Below, piece by piece: positions 42,666 through 51,941 of a stretch of DNA of 64,000 bases (positions are counted from its first letter, which is position 1; each line of letters starts with the position of its first letter). Below the pieces are notes generated by a model. It made no database searches. It was not told the origin of the DNA and worked only from the letters and a program-made list of their open reading frames with translations. Made by a program: the position numbers and the translations under genes. Source of the stretch: Duganella sp. Root336D2 (GTDB taxonomy: Bacteria; Pseudomonadota; Gammaproteobacteria; Burkholderiales; Burkholderiaceae_D); contig NZ_LMDB01000007.1 in NCBI RefSeq assembly GCF_001425005.1, positions 1 to 64,000 on the forward strand, written 5' to 3'.

Positions 42666-43997
42666 TCAGTACTTGTGGGGGAAGAGCCGCGCTATATCAG
42701 CATAGCCCAGCAGGCGCATCAATGCTGCGACCAGGTGGTTCAGGTCGCGGAACTCGATACGGTGGTTGGCGGCTGCCAGTTCGGCCACCTTGTTCTGCAG
42801 GGCGCTGGCGGCGCCGAACTCCATGCGTGCCAGGCGGCCGCAGTCGAACACCACCACCTGGTTTTCGCTGGCATAGGCATCGATGGCGGTCAGCAGTTTG
42901 CTGATGTCGCCTTCGATCACTGCCGGCAGCATGAAGCGGTCGGAAGCGGCCGCGGTTGCCTGGCGCGGGGCATTGGCAACCTTCTTTGGCGCGACGAAGG
43001 GCGGCGGCGACACTTCAAACGTGACGCAGTAGTCCATCGACGCTTCTTCGAACTCCTTCTCCTGGTTCAGCAGGCGCAGCAGTTCGAGGTAGAGCAGCCA
43101 CGGCGCTTCGCCGCCATCGCGGTTGCCGATGGTCAGGATGTCGCGCACCTGTTCTGCCAGCTCGGCAGCGCCGACCACGATCAGATCACGGTCGCTGGCC
43201 TGGACCTTCTTCAGGGCCGCCAGCAGCAGGGCACAGCCGTCCGGGTCGACACCGTTGACGCGCGAGAAGTCCAGCCGCAGCGGCTGCTTCTGGTCCATGC
43301 TGTCGAGCCGTTCCAGCTGCGGTGCCACCGAGGCGTTCAGCACGCCGGCCAGGCCCAGGGTCGGGGTCACGCCGGAGTAGCCGCGCATCACCTCCGGCGT
43401 CTTGCTGTCGGCGCTGGCAGGCGATATCCAGGACGGCGGCGAGGTTTCATACTGGCTGGCGTAGTCGATCGAGACGTTCTCGAACGATTCCTGGCGGCCC
43501 AGTACCTGGTAGAGGTCGAACAGCATCCACCACACGGTGCGGTCCTGCGCCGAGTCCGGCAGGCTGCCCAGCAGCATTTGCTCGGCCACTTCGGCCTGGC
43601 CGTTGGAATACAGGATGGCGATCTCTTCCACGATCGGCGCGCTCTCGGCGGCCGCCGCTTCGAGCGGCATATCCTCGTCACCCAGCAGTTCGGTGGTGTA
43701 TTGGTCCAGCAGGGGCAAGGTCGCGCCGTCGTTGGCTGCGGCAGTGGCTGGCTGCAGCGGACGCGGCTTGCGGGCCCAGGCTGGTTCCGGTTCATTAAAG
43801 ATGTCAGCCGCCATCGCCGCCTCGATGGCGTCGATTTTCATGGCGGTGGCACGTGCGATTTCGCGTTGCAGGTCCGACTGTTGCGCGCGTTGACGCTCCA
43901 GTTCGCTGTTCGCGGCCAGGCGTGCAGCGTCCGCATCGTCATTTTCGACGGCGCTTTCGTCAACCTTGCCTTTTTTAAAAATGGAGAACAGTCCCAT
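42666..43997 (-). CDS. STAS-type protein of unknown function
   Basis: This 443-residue cytoplasmic protein begins MGLFSIFKKGKVDE and has a charged coil (about residues 20-50), then repeated blocks: one with LYSNGQAEVAEQMLLGSL, WWMLFDLYQVLGRQESFE and DYASQYETSPPSW, a second with LLYLELLRLLNQEKEFE and DYCVTFEVSPPPFV, and two STAS-like halves (LRLDFSRVNGVDPDGCALLLAAL and QVVVFDCGRLARMEFGAASAL). It seems to be a duplicated STAS/tetratricopeptide protein. The ATG at 43997 is chosen because longer frames run through the dksA terminator. It lies between hslV and dksA; function unknown. Confidence 0.8.
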   Translation of the reverse strand: MGLFSIFKKGKVDESAVENDDADAARLAANSELERQRAQQSDLQREIARATAMKIDAIEAAMAADIFNEPEPAWARKPRPLQPATAAANDGATLPLLDQYTTELLGDEDMPLEAAAAESAPIVEEIAILYSNGQAEVAEQMLLGSLPDSAQDRTVWWMLFDLYQVLGRQESFENVSIDYASQYETSPPSWISPASADSKTPEVMRGYSGVTPTLGLAGVLNASVAPQLERLDSMDQKQPLRLDFSRVNGVDPDGCALLLAALKKVQASDRDLIVVGAAELAEQVRDILTIGNRDGGEAPWLLYLELLRLLNQEKEFEEASMDYCVTFEVSPPPFVAPKKVANAPRQATAAASDRFMLPAVIEGDISKLLTAIDAYASENQVVVFDCGRLARMEFGAASALQNKVAELAAANHRIEFRDLNHLVAALMRLLGYADIARLFPHKY

Positions 43998-44056
43998 AGG
44001 ATCACTAGTGTAGCCCAATGGAAAATTATAAGGGCGTACCGTACGTGTAAAGAAAA

Positions 44057-44085
44057 GAAAAAAGCACGCCTTAGCGTGCCTTTTT
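44057..44085 (-). terminator. Rho-independent terminator of dksA
   Basis: On the minus strand GCACGC, loop TAAG, GCGTGC followed by TTTTTTC (44079-44057), 17 bp after the dksA stop. A-runs on the other side make it able to act in both directions. Confidence 0.88.
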
Positions 44086-44101
44086 CTCGATTTGTGACCG
44101 A

Positions 44102-44545
44102 TCAGTCGCCGTAAAGCTTCTGTTTCAGCTCGCGGCGCTGCTGCGCTTCCAGCGACAGGGTAGCCGTGGGACGTGCGATCAGGCGGGGAATGCCAATCGG
44201 TTCGCCGGTTTCCTCGCAATAACCGTAGTCGTTATTGTCGATGGCTGCGATCGATTGCTGTACTTTCTTCAGCAGTTTGCGTTCGCGGTCACGGGTACGC
44301 AGTTCCAGTGCGTGCTCTTCTTCGATGGTGGCGCGGTCGGCGGGATCCGGCACCAGCACGGTTTCGCGCAGGTGTTCGGTGGTTTCGCCAGCGTTTTTCA
44401 GCAATTCTTTTTCAAGGTTTTGCAGCTTATTCTTGAAAAACGCCATCTGTGCCGGGTTCATATAGTCCTTTTCGCCCATCTTCAGAATTTCTTCTTCAGT
44501 GAGCAGGACGTCCGCGGCGGGGGTCGATTTATTTGCTTTTGTCAT
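44102..44545 (-). CDS. dksA: RNA polymerase-binding regulator DksA
   Basis: This 147-residue protein enters the RNA polymerase secondary channel and, with ppGpp, adjusts rRNA and amino acid gene transcription. The coiled-coil tip Asp-x-x-Asp region is in VLVPDPADRATIEEEHALEL (about residues 71-90), and the globular part is YGYCEETGEPIGIPRLIARP. Only one of the four zinc-finger Cys residues is kept, the Cys-poor form usual in alpha- and beta-proteobacteria. The ATG at 44545 is preferred to a TTG at 44602. It is followed by a strong terminator. Confidence 0.95.
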   Translation of the reverse strand: MTKANKSTPAADVLLTEEEILKMGEKDYMNPAQMAFFKNKLQNLEKELLKNAGETTEHLRETVLVPDPADRATIEEEHALELRTRDRERKLLKKVQQSIAAIDNNDYGYCEETGEPIGIPRLIARPTATLSLEAQQRRELKQKLYGD

Positions 44546-44617
44546 GACTTCGCTTACCTTCGATACGACGGAGTTTTCAAATTTCTGCTTGGGTGGCGTC
44601 AAAAAAAACGCCTTAGT

Positions 44618-45679
44618 TTATACCAAACATTGTTCAAGGCCAGTAATAAAGATGTCTTTTGGGAGATTTTTGCCAATAAACACCATTTTGCTTGCCCGTG
44701 TCTCGTTTTCGCCCCATTTGGCCCCCAGGTCGCTGCCCATCATCTGGTGCACGCCCTGGAACACTACTTTCCTTTCTGCGCCCTGCATCAACAATACGCC
44801 TTTGTAACGCAACATGCGAGGACCGTACACATCAACGAGACCGCCCAGGAATTCGTCCAGTTTGGCCGGGTCGAACGGGCGTTCGCTTTTGAAGACGAAG
44901 GCCGCGATATCGTCGCTGTGATGGGCGTGGTGGTGGTCGTGGCTGTGGTCGTGGCCGCAGTGCTCGTCGTGCACGTGGCCGTGTTCGTGGTCGTGATCGC
45001 CATGCTCGTGGCCGTGCTCGTCCTGTGCCAGGAAGTCGGGATCGATTTCCAGTTTTTCGTTCAGGTTGAAGCCGCGCAGGTCCAGTACTTCGGTCAGCGG
45101 CGCCTTGCCGAAATCGGAGCGGCTGATCGGCGCACGCGGGTTGATGCGCTTCAAGCGGGCGCTCAGCGCCTCGACAGCGGCGGCATCGACCAGGTCGGTC
45201 TTGGACAGCAGGATCTTGTCGGCAAAGCCGACCTGGCGTTGCGCCTCTTCGTGCTCGTCCAGTTGCTGCATGGCGTGGCGCGCATCGACCACCGTGACCA
45301 CGGCGTCGAGCAGGTAGTTAGCGCCCACTTCTTCGTCCATGAAGAAAGTCTGGGCCACTGGGCCGGGATTTGCCAGGCCGGTGGTCTCAATCACCACGCG
45401 GTCGAAGGCAATTTCGCCGGCAGCGCGGCGCCTGGCCAAATCGCTCAGGCCGACAATCAGGTCGCCGCGCACGGTGCAGCAGATGCAGCCGTTATTCATC
45501 TCCACGATTTGCTCGCGCGCTTCCTGCACCAGGATTTCGTTGTCGATATTCTCCTGGCCGAATTCGTTTTCGATCACGGCGATCTTCATGCCATGCTCTT
45601 CGCGCAAGATGCGGTTCAGCAGCGTGGTTTTGCCGGCGCCAAGAAAGCCGGTCAGGATGGTGGTTGGGATCAGTGCCAT
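44618..45679 (-). CDS. CobW/COG0523 GTPase with His-rich metal-binding stretch
   Basis: This 353-residue metallochaperone-like GTPase has Walker A TGFLGAGKTTLLNRIL (about residues 9-24), the CxCC metal motif GCICCTVRGDL (about 66), SKTDLVD for guanine binding, and a His/Asp-rich loop (about residues 230-265, HGHEHGDHDHEHGHVHDEH in part) before the C-terminal CobW domain. Such proteins deliver zinc or other metals, often under zinc starvation. No clear Zur box is seen in the 92 bp upstream. It is 72 bp from dksA on the same strand. Confidence 0.93.
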   Translation of the reverse strand: MALIPTTILTGFLGAGKTTLLNRILREEHGMKIAVIENEFGQENIDNEILVQEAREQIVEMNNGCICCTVRGDLIVGLSDLARRRAAGEIAFDRVVIETTGLANPGPVAQTFFMDEEVGANYLLDAVVTVVDARHAMQQLDEHEEAQRQVGFADKILLSKTDLVDAAAVEALSARLKRINPRAPISRSDFGKAPLTEVLDLRGFNLNEKLEIDPDFLAQDEHGHEHGDHDHEHGHVHDEHCGHDHSHDHHHAHHSDDIAAFVFKSERPFDPAKLDEFLGGLVDVYGPRMLRYKGVLLMQGAERKVVFQGVHQMMGSDLGAKWGENETRASKMVFIGKNLPKDIFITGLEQCLV

Positions 45680-45771
45680 AGTGGTACCAGAAGCATTTGG
45701 AATCGGTCGATTATGCCGGAATTCTGGAAATGCTGGCAAATGGGCAAACTTGAGCAGGATCAAGTTCCCGG

Positions 45772-46716
45772 CTATTTAATTTTAGCCCGTGGATGGGCCT
45801 TGTCATAGACCAGCGCCAGGTGCTGGAAATCAAGGGCGGTGTAGACCTGGGTCGACGTAATGCTGGCGTGCCCCAGCATCTCCTGCACCGCGCGCAGGTC
45901 GCCCGAAGACTGCAGCACGTGCGAGGCAAACGAGTGGCGCAGCATGTGCGGGTGCACGGCGACCGGCGCCCCGGCCTGGATGCCGTGCGCCTTCAGCCGC
46001 AGCTGCACCACGCGCGGCGAGACCCGCCTGGCGCGCTCGTTGAGGAAGAGGGCGCTGCTGCCGTCAGACGGCGCCGGACGTACCGCCAGCCAGGCATGCA
46101 GCGCATCGAGGGCGGCGCTGCCGACCGGCACGCGGCGCATCTTGCTGCCCTTGCCGGTCACCACCACTTCCGCATTATCCAGTTCCAGCCAGCCCAGCGA
46201 GGCCGGCTGGCCGTCGCCGGCCTTGCGGAACTCGCGGTCCAGGCTGGCCAGTTCGGAGACCCGCAGGCCGCTCGAATACAGCAGCTCGAACATGGCGCGG
46301 TTGCACAGGCGGGCCGGCTCGCCATCGCCGGCGCTGGGCGTGGCCGGTGCCACCAGCTGCACCGCATCGTCGACCGACAGGGCCTTGGGCAGGGTCTTGG
46401 CGCGCTTGGGCGCGCGCACGCCTTCCACCGGGTTCGAGGAAAGCGTGCTGTGCCGGCCAAGCCAGGCAAAGAAGCCGCGCCAGCCGGACAGCTTGCGGGC
46501 AATGCTGCGCGCATCCAGGCCGCGGCCATGCAGCTGGGCCGCGTAGCGGCGGATATCGAAGTGGGTCAGGCTGTCCCAGGCTTTGCCCTCGGACAGGGCG
46601 GCCAGCTCGCGCAGGTCGCGGCCATAGGCGGCGACCGTATGCGCTGACAGCTTGCGCTGGGTAGCCAGGTGGGCCAGGTAGGCGTCGGCCTGTTCCAGCT
46701 TGGCGGCGCCTATCAT
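45772..46716 (-). CDS. xerC: Tyrosine recombinase XerC
   Basis: This 314-residue recombinase resolves chromosome dimers with XerD at dif. It has the SAM-like N-terminal domain (TVAAYGRDLRELAAL) and the catalytic residues Arg in LYSSGLRVSELASL (about 175), Lys in GKGSKMRRVPV, HxxR in HPHMLRHSFASHVL (about 260), and Tyr in ITSTQVYTALDFQHL (about 296). The C-terminus is KAHPRAKIK. It is 4 bp behind the DUF484 gene, the common dapF-DUF484-xerC arrangement, although dapF is separated here. Confidence 0.96.
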   Translation of the reverse strand: MIGAAKLEQADAYLAHLATQRKLSAHTVAAYGRDLRELAALSEGKAWDSLTHFDIRRYAAQLHGRGLDARSIARKLSGWRGFFAWLGRHSTLSSNPVEGVRAPKRAKTLPKALSVDDAVQLVAPATPSAGDGEPARLCNRAMFELLYSSGLRVSELASLDREFRKAGDGQPASLGWLELDNAEVVVTGKGSKMRRVPVGSAALDALHAWLAVRPAPSDGSSALFLNERARRVSPRVVQLRLKAHGIQAGAPVAVHPHMLRHSFASHVLQSSGDLRAVQEMLGHASITSTQVYTALDFQHLALVYDKAHPRAKIK

Positions 46717-46720
46717 GGCA

Positions 46721-47392
46721 TCACGCGAGCAGCGGAGCCAGTGCTACGCTGGCGGTTTCGCCGATGTGGACCAGGAAGTCGGTCGCCATCAGGGAAGTGA
46801 AGCGCTCCGGGTCGGGCGAGCCCATGATCAGCAGGCCGAAGGCGGGGCCTTTGCCGCCCGGCTTGCGCAGCGGCAGGATCACGGTGGACTTGACCTGCTG
46901 CGCGTCGTCCAGCCAGCGCACGGCTTCGAAATCGTTATTGCTGCCGCAGTAGGGCGCCATCAGGCTGTTGGCAAACAGGCGGGCATCTTCCGAGACATCG
47001 CTGGCGAACCACTCGCCGGCAAATTCGCCGGCCACATTGAACAGGCGCAGCGTGGCGGCCGGAACGTTGAAGCTTTCGACCAGGCCTTGCGCCACGGCGT
47101 GCGGCACGTCGCCGTCGGCGCGCACTTGCAGGATGGCCTGGTTCCAGCTGTGGAAGCGGTTGGCGATGGCGGCGTTGGCTTCGGCATGGCGGGTCAGGTC
47201 GGCCATGCGCAATTCCAGCGCCTTATATTTGTCGCGCATGACTTCCATCTGGCGTTCCTGCAGCGAAACCGCGCGCCCGGTCAGCGGGCTGGACAGCCTG
47301 ACGTCGCCAAGGAGGTTGGCGTGTTCTTCGAAGAAGTGGGGATGGTCGGCCAGGTACTGCGCGACGATTGCGGAATCCAGGGAGTCGGTCAT
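46721..47392 (-). CDS. DUF484 family protein, GAF-like
   Basis: This 223-residue cytoplasmic protein starts MTDSLDSAIVAQYLADHPHFFEEH, the DUF484 mark, and has PLTGRAVSLQERQMEVMRDK then a GAF-like domain with VKSTVILPLRK and GLLIMGSPDPERFTSLMATDFL. It is nearly always upstream of xerC and may have an accessory role there, but no function is proven. Longer frames to 47623 cross the porin 3' end and are rejected. It is 4 bp from xerC. Confidence 0.92.
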   Translation of the reverse strand: MTDSLDSAIVAQYLADHPHFFEEHANLLGDVRLSSPLTGRAVSLQERQMEVMRDKYKALELRMADLTRHAEANAAIANRFHSWNQAILQVRADGDVPHAVAQGLVESFNVPAATLRLFNVAGEFAGEWFASDVSEDARLFANSLMAPYCGSNNDFEAVRWLDDAQQVKSTVILPLRKPGGKGPAFGLLIMGSPDPERFTSLMATDFLVHIGETASVALAPLLA

Positions 47393-47456
47393 TGTTGATG
47401 TCACATCAAATGTTGCAGGCGTGGACATTTTAACCGAAGGGGCGAAGGCTTGGGGC

Positions 47457-47479
47457 GGGTCAGGCCCGTGGCCCGACCC
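47457..47479 (-). terminator. Hairpin after the porin gene
   Basis: GGGTCAGGCC (47457-47466), loop CGT, GGCCCGACCC (47470-47479) pairs with one A-C mismatch, 14 bp downstream of the leftward porin stop. No U-tract; it may act as a stabilising 3' end. Confidence 0.4.
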
Positions 47480-47492
47480 TGGTTTACCGCTT

Positions 47493-48599
47493 TTAGAAGT
47501 TGTGGTGGATCCCCAGCGCGTAATGGTTCTGGCTGGTGTCCACGATCGCAGTCGATACCAGCGGCAGCTTCTTCTGCGACAGGTCCAGGTACAGGTAAGT
47601 ACGCGGCGACAGGTTGTATTCATAGCCGACCGAGAACTGCCTGGTCTTCAGCTGGCCATCGGGATCCTTCTGGCCATAGCCGATCAGGAATTTGCCCGGA
47701 CCCACGTTGTAGTTGGCGCCCAGCATCCAGGACGTGATGCCGTCGTTGCTCGCCAGGATGTGGCCCAGGTCCTGCTTGCCGTAGCTGGCCATCAGCTTCA
47801 GTTCCGGGATCGGACGGTAGTAGGCGCCGATCGAATGCCATTTGACCTCGGTCGCATTGCGTTCGGTACCGGCATAGATCGCCCACTGCGGTGCCGTGCC
47901 CGGCGCCATATACGTCGCGCTGACCGAGTACGGGTAGGCGCCTGCCAGCGAGCCGACCGGATATTGCGGCGCGGCAGGGGTGCCGCGGCCCACGATGGCA
48001 GTCGGCAGGCCATTGTTTTCCTTGCTGGCGATGTTCACGTTCAGCTGGAAGCCATTCCACACCGGCGTGTTGTACCAGATCGCGTTGGAGAAACGGTTGC
48101 CGGAGTTGCCGGCCGTGCCCAGTGGATCGGAGCCGCTGCCCGACTGCGAGCTGCGGTAGCCGGACACCATGATGTCGGTCTGGAAGCCGGCCTGGTTCGG
48201 CATGCCGGACCAGGGCTCGAACTGGGTGCTGGTTTCCTGCAGCGAGGTCAGGGCGCGGCCGGCGCGGATGGTACCGAAGCCGCCTTGCAGGCCGACGCGG
48301 CTCTGGCCCTGGAACAGTGGGCGCGAGGCGTTGTTGGGGCCGAGTTCGCCGGAACCGGTATCGGACTCGAAGCGGATCTCCAGGTGGAACAGGGCCTTCA
48401 GGCCGCTGCCCAGGTCTTCCACGCCGCGAAAGCCCAGTTTGTTGTTGTCGCGCTTGGCTTCCTGGATGGCGCTGTTCGCCGTATGGGTGGTGCGGGTAAT
48501 GCCGGCATCCAGCGTGCCATAAATGGTGACGGAGGATTGTGCAAAGGCGGCACTGCTGAAGGCGCCCATCAAGGCCAGGGCCAATAACGATTTCTTCAT
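47493..48599 (-). CDS. General outer-membrane porin (Burkholderiales type)
   Basis: This 368-residue protein has a signal peptide (MKKSLLALALMGAFSSAAFA|Q) and a 16-stranded barrel that starts SSVTIYGTLDAGITR and ends NHYALGIHHNF with the C-terminal Phe recognised by BamA. The L3 region PLFQGQSRVGLQGGFGTIRAGR and the PRTYLYLDLSQK strand are typical of beta-proteobacterial trimeric porins. A strong AAGGAA site precedes the ATG. It is a stand-alone gene; the upstream region contains GTATAG-N6-CTATAC at 48629-48646. Confidence 0.93.
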   Translation of the reverse strand: MKKSLLALALMGAFSSAAFAQSSVTIYGTLDAGITRTTHTANSAIQEAKRDNNKLGFRGVEDLGSGLKALFHLEIRFESDTGSGELGPNNASRPLFQGQSRVGLQGGFGTIRAGRALTSLQETSTQFEPWSGMPNQAGFQTDIMVSGYRSSQSGSGSDPLGTAGNSGNRFSNAIWYNTPVWNGFQLNVNIASKENNGLPTAIVGRGTPAAPQYPVGSLAGAYPYSVSATYMAPGTAPQWAIYAGTERNATEVKWHSIGAYYRPIPELKLMASYGKQDLGHILASNDGITSWMLGANYNVGPGKFLIGYGQKDPDGQLKTRQFSVGYEYNLSPRTYLYLDLSQKKLPLVSTAIVDTSQNHYALGIHHNF

Positions 48600-48897
48600 G
48601 TGTTCTTCCTTTTTATGAGTCAAACCGGGTATAGGGATGGCTATACGATAAGTGCAGATAGCGCCGCATCCCGGCTGATTGGTCATTTACCTGCACGAAA
48701 AAGGGTCAAAACCGGCCGCCGGTGTTGTATTTTTGAAACGCTTGCCAGCCTGTTCATTTAGTGAAAGACCTGTAAGGAAGCCGAAAGCTAGGGCTGTCAC
48801 ATTTGTCACATATCAAAAAGTCCGGGAGTCATGCGCCACCACCGGGTGGTGCGGCTACACTGGACATGCAGCTTATTCCTTGGAACCGGATACATCG
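48600..48897. other. 298-bp divergent intergenic region, porin and Sel1 gene
   Basis: No gene is seen. It contains a perfect 6-bp inverted repeat GTATAG-N6-CTATAC (48629-48646) 30 bp upstream of the porin, a direct repeat TGTCACAT (48795-48802 and 48804-48811), and CACCAC-CGG-GTGGTG (48837-48851). Promoters for both genes are expected here, but I could not fix a -35/-10 pair. Confidence 0.5.
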
Positions 48898-50145
48898 ATG
48901 GCAAATCGAGACGAGCTGGTGATTATCAGGGGAGCGCGGTCAGGAGACGCCGCAGCCCAGCTAGCGCTAGGCAAGCTCTACCTATTTGGCGGGGCCAGCC
49001 TGCCACAAAACATGCCGACGGCCTTGCATTGGCTATGCCGCGCTGCGACCCAGGGTGTGGCGGAAGCCTGGCAACTGATCGGCGCCAATATTCCATTTGA
49101 AGTGGCGCAGCCTGCGCGGGCCCAGGCACTGGAGTGGTTCGTGCGCGCCGCGCAGGACGGCATTCCGGCGGCGGTACGGGTGCTGGCGCAGCTACGGCGC
49201 GTCGATCCAGCGCCGGCGGCGGCGGGACAGTCACGCCAGGCCGCTTTGCCGGCGGCAGCGCAGCGCGCGCTGCCGAACCCTGAGGTGCCGGCCAGTGCGC
49301 CGGAAGCCTGGCGGGCACTGGAGGCGGAGCAGGATGCCGACCAGCAGGAGCTGCTGCGCCTGCGCGCCCTGGCAGCCCAGGGCGGCGACCGCGATGCCCA
49401 GCTGGCGCTGGGCCTGCACCTGGCGCGCATGAACAGCGAAGGCGACCGGGTGGAATCGAGTAGCGGCACGGTCAACTTCAAGCGTGCCTTGCGCTGGCTG
49501 GCGCAGGCGGGCGAGCAAGGCCTGGCCGACGCCTGGTTTGCCATGTCGCGCATCTATATCCGCCCCGAATTCTCCCAGCGCAGTGCGAGCGAAGCGCAAG
49601 CCTGCCTGGAGCGCGCGGCGGACATGGGGCATAGCGGGGCGCAGCTTGAATGCGGCATCCACGCCTGGCGCGCACGCCGCGGCGCCGAGGACAATGACGT
49701 GCGGGCGGTGTTCTGGCTGCAGAAGGCGGCGGCCCAGGGCAGTGCCGAAGCGCCGCAGGCGCTGGAGCGGATTGCACCGGCACCGCCGCCGACGAGCTGG
49801 GCCGATCCCTTGCTGCCCTTGCTGACGCGTGAAATCCTCAGCAGCCAGCCCTTGCTGGCGGCGCGCATCGAGCTGGCGGCATTGTTCCGCCTGACGCGCG
49901 CCGAGGCTTTGCTATTGGATGTGAAGTCAGCCGACCAGGGGCATTGCCTGGTGGTCGATATCCGCGCCAGCTATGGCCGCAGCAAGCGCCGCCTGGTGCT
50001 GGTGCGCACCGCGGCGGAGCGGCAGAAGCTGGACCGCATCGTGCGCCTGTTCGAGCAGGTCGATACGGATATGGAGGGGAATTACCGGCAGCGCCTGTAC
50101 CGGCTTAAGAGCTGGCTGGGGGCTGACATGATGGCGGCTGCCTGA
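48898..50145 (+). CDS. Sel1-repeat (TPR-like) protein
   Basis: This 415-residue cytoplasmic protein has Sel1-type helix pairs: GDAAAQLALGKLYLFGGASLPQN, ALHWLCRAATQGVAEAWQLIG, ALEWFVRAAQDGIPAAVRVLA, GDRDAQLALGLHLARMNSEG, ALRWLAQAGEQGLADAWFAMS and AVFWLQKAAAQGSAEAPQAL. The last 100 residues have no repeat (LLPLLTREILSSQPLLAARIEL, VVDIRASYGRSKRRLVLVRT). The ATG at 48898 fits the repeat start; earlier frames lack support. Sel1 proteins act as scaffolds in signalling or envelope processes. It converges on dapF. Confidence 0.82.
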   Translation: MANRDELVIIRGARSGDAAAQLALGKLYLFGGASLPQNMPTALHWLCRAATQGVAEAWQLIGANIPFEVAQPARAQALEWFVRAAQDGIPAAVRVLAQLRRVDPAPAAAGQSRQAALPAAAQRALPNPEVPASAPEAWRALEAEQDADQQELLRLRALAAQGGDRDAQLALGLHLARMNSEGDRVESSSGTVNFKRALRWLAQAGEQGLADAWFAMSRIYIRPEFSQRSASEAQACLERAADMGHSGAQLECGIHAWRARRGAEDNDVRAVFWLQKAAAQGSAEAPQALERIAPAPPPTSWADPLLPLLTREILSSQPLLAARIELAALFRLTRAEALLLDVKSADQGHCLVVDIRASYGRSKRRLVLVRTAAERQKLDRIVRLFEQVDTDMEGNYRQRLYRLKSWLGADMMAAA

Positions 50146-50150
50146 AAAGC

Positions 50151-50180
50151 GGCAGAGCGGGGGCCGGCCCCCGCTCCGCC
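50151..50180. terminator. Convergent hairpin between the Sel1 gene and dapF
   Basis: A perfect 22-bp palindrome, GAGCGGGGGCC and GGCCCCCGCTC (50155-50176), extended by GGC/GCC pairs across one mismatch, lies 6 bp after one stop and 5 bp before the other. It probably ends transcription from both sides despite the lack of T-runs. Confidence 0.6.
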
Positions 50181-50184
50181 GGTT

Positions 50185-51048
50185 CTAGATCGTGATCTCG
50201 CCCTCAAAGACTGTCACCGCCGGCCCGGTCAGGTAGACCGGCTGCCCTTCACCTGCCCAGGCAATCGACAGCTGCCCGCCGCGCGCATCGACGCGCACCG
50301 GCGAATCCAGCAAGCCGCGGCGGATGCCCGCCACCACTGCCGCGCAGGCGCCCGTGCCGCAAGCCAGCGTTTCGCCGGCGCCGCGCTCAAACACGCGCAG
50401 TTTCACGTGCTGCCGGTCCACCATCTGCATGAAGCCGGCATTGACCCGCTTCGGGAAGCGCGGATGGTGCTCGATCAGCGGCCCCACCAGCTCTACCGGA
50501 GCGCTATCCACGTCGGCCACCACCTGCACCGCGTGTGGGTTGCCCATCGACACCACCGACACCTGCACCGACTCGCGCTGGCCACCCAGTTCCAGCACCA
50601 GCGGCCACAGGGTTTCACGGCCTTCCGGCTGCCCCTGCAGGCCCTCCGCATCGAATGGCACCTGCGCCGGATCCAGGACCGGCGCGCCCATGTCGACAGT
50701 AATGCTGCCGTCGTCCTCCAGGCGCGGCGAAATAATGCCGGCCAGGGTTTCCACCGTGATCTTGCGTGCCGAAGTCAGGCCCTTTTCGACCACGAACTTG
50801 ACGAAGGCGCGCGAGCCGTTGCCGCACTGTTCCACTTCACCGCCATCGTTGTTGAAGATGCGGTAACGGAAATCGCAGCCCGGCACGCTCGACTTTTCCA
50901 CCACCAGCATCTGGTCCGCACCCACGCCGAAACGGCGGTCGGCCAGTGCCTGCCACTGGGCCGGGCTGAAATCGATCTGCTGGTTAATGGCGTCAATGAC
51001 CACGAAATCATTGCCGGCGCCGTGCATCTTGGTGAATTTGAGTTTCAT
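50185..51048 (-). CDS. dapF: Diaminopimelate epimerase
   Basis: This 287-residue enzyme makes meso-diaminopimelate for lysine and peptidoglycan. It starts [20 protein letters not shown] and has the two catalytic Cys residues, in [14 protein letters not shown] (about residue 76) and [15 protein letters not shown] (about 231). Its start overlaps the preceding acyltransferase by 4 bp, linking cell wall and lipid A genes. Length is slightly above the E. coli enzyme. Confidence 0.97.
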   Translation of the reverse strand: MKLKFTKMHGAGNDFVVIDAINQQIDFSPAQWQALADRRFGVGADQMLVVEKSSVPGCDFRYRIFNNDGGEVEQCGNGSRAFVKFVVEKGLTSARKITVETLAGIISPRLEDDGSITVDMGAPVLDPAQVPFDAEGLQGQPEGRETLWPLVLELGGQRESVQVSVVSMGNPHAVQVVADVDSAPVELVGPLIEHHPRFPKRVNAGFMQMVDRQHVKLRVFERGAGETLACGTGACAAVVAGIRRGLLDSPVRVDARGGQLSIAWAGEGQPVYLTGPAVTVFEGEITI

Positions 51049-51941
51049 CGTTTCTTCGAATAGAAGGAAGGCTGGCCTTGCGGGCGGGTCTTGAAGCGTT
51101 TGTGGGTCCAGAAGTATTCGGCAGGCGCTTCTCTGACGCGTTCTTCAATAAATTCATTCATGCGGCGCGTTGCCTCGACCATATCGGGCCCCGGGTAATT
51201 CTCCCACACCGGATAGAACTTCACACGGTAGCCTTGGTAATTGGGCAGGAAGGTGGCGATCACCGGCATCACCTGGCCGCCGGTAGCGGCGGCGATGCGC
51301 GCGGTAGCAGTCAGGGTGGCGGCCGGTACGCCGAAGAAGGGCACGAATTCGGCATCCTTGTCGCCGAAGTCCATGTCCGGCAGCATAAAGTAGGGCAGCT
51401 TTTCTTTCAACGCGCGCAGGATGGGCTTGATGCCATCCTGGCGCGTGAACAGCCTGACCGGCTTGAAACGCGCGCGGCCGGCGCGCAGCACTTCATCGAA
51501 AACCTTGTTCTTTTGCGCGACGTACATCGACGATGCCGACGCTTCCATGGCGATCGAAGCGCCGCCCACGTCCAGGCAGACAAAATGCGGGCACAACAGG
51601 ATGGTCGGCTTTCCCGTCATCTCGGCAACCGGCACCTGGCCGGGCGCCATGCCGGCGCTGGTCTCGACCCTGATCAGCCTGCGCAGCCGTTGTTCCGATG
51701 CCCACCACAGGATCGAGCGCTCCAGCACGCTGCGCGAGTAAGCCTGGAAGTGCTGGCGCGCGATGCGGCGGCGCTGCCCTTCCGTCAATTCCGGCATGGT
51801 CAGGCGCAGGTTGGTCAGCGCGATCTCGCGGCGCGGGCCCATCACGATAAACAGCAGGTTGCCGACCGCCTTGCCGAGCCGGCCCAGCAGCGGCAGCGGC
51901 AGCCAGTGCAGCAGCCACATCATCCCAAGCAGGAGCCTCAT
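51045..51941 (-). CDS. LpxL/HtrB-type lipid A acyltransferase, second of two
   Basis: This 298-residue inner-membrane protein has an N-terminal membrane segment ([20 protein letters not shown]) and the acyltransferase motif [12 protein letters not shown] (H-x4-D, about residue 130), plus [12 protein letters not shown] and [19 protein letters not shown]. It adds secondary acyl chains to lipid A. The ATG at 51941 overlaps the first acyltransferase by 4 bp; a longer frame to 52247 is rejected. It is followed by dapF with another 4-bp overlap. Confidence 0.92.
   Translation of the reverse strand: MRLLLGMMWLLHWLPLPLLGRLGKAVGNLLFIVMGPRREIALTNLRLTMPELTEGQRRRIARQHFQAYSRSVLERSILWWASEQRLRRLIRVETSAGMAPGQVPVAEMTGKPTILLCPHFVCLDVGGASIAMEASASSMYVAQKNKVFDEVLRAGRARFKPVRLFTRQDGIKPILRALKEKLPYFMLPDMDFGDKDAEFVPFFGVPAATLTATARIAAATGGQVMPVIATFLPNYQGYRVKFYPVWENYPGPDMVEATRRMNEFIEERVREAPAEYFWTHKRFKTRPQGQPSFYSKKR

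Noticed and set aside
44102..44545. Loss of zinc Cys residues in DksA as a novelty by itself
   Set aside because: Cys-poor DksA is widespread in alpha- and beta-proteobacteria; kept only as context for the CobW neighbour.
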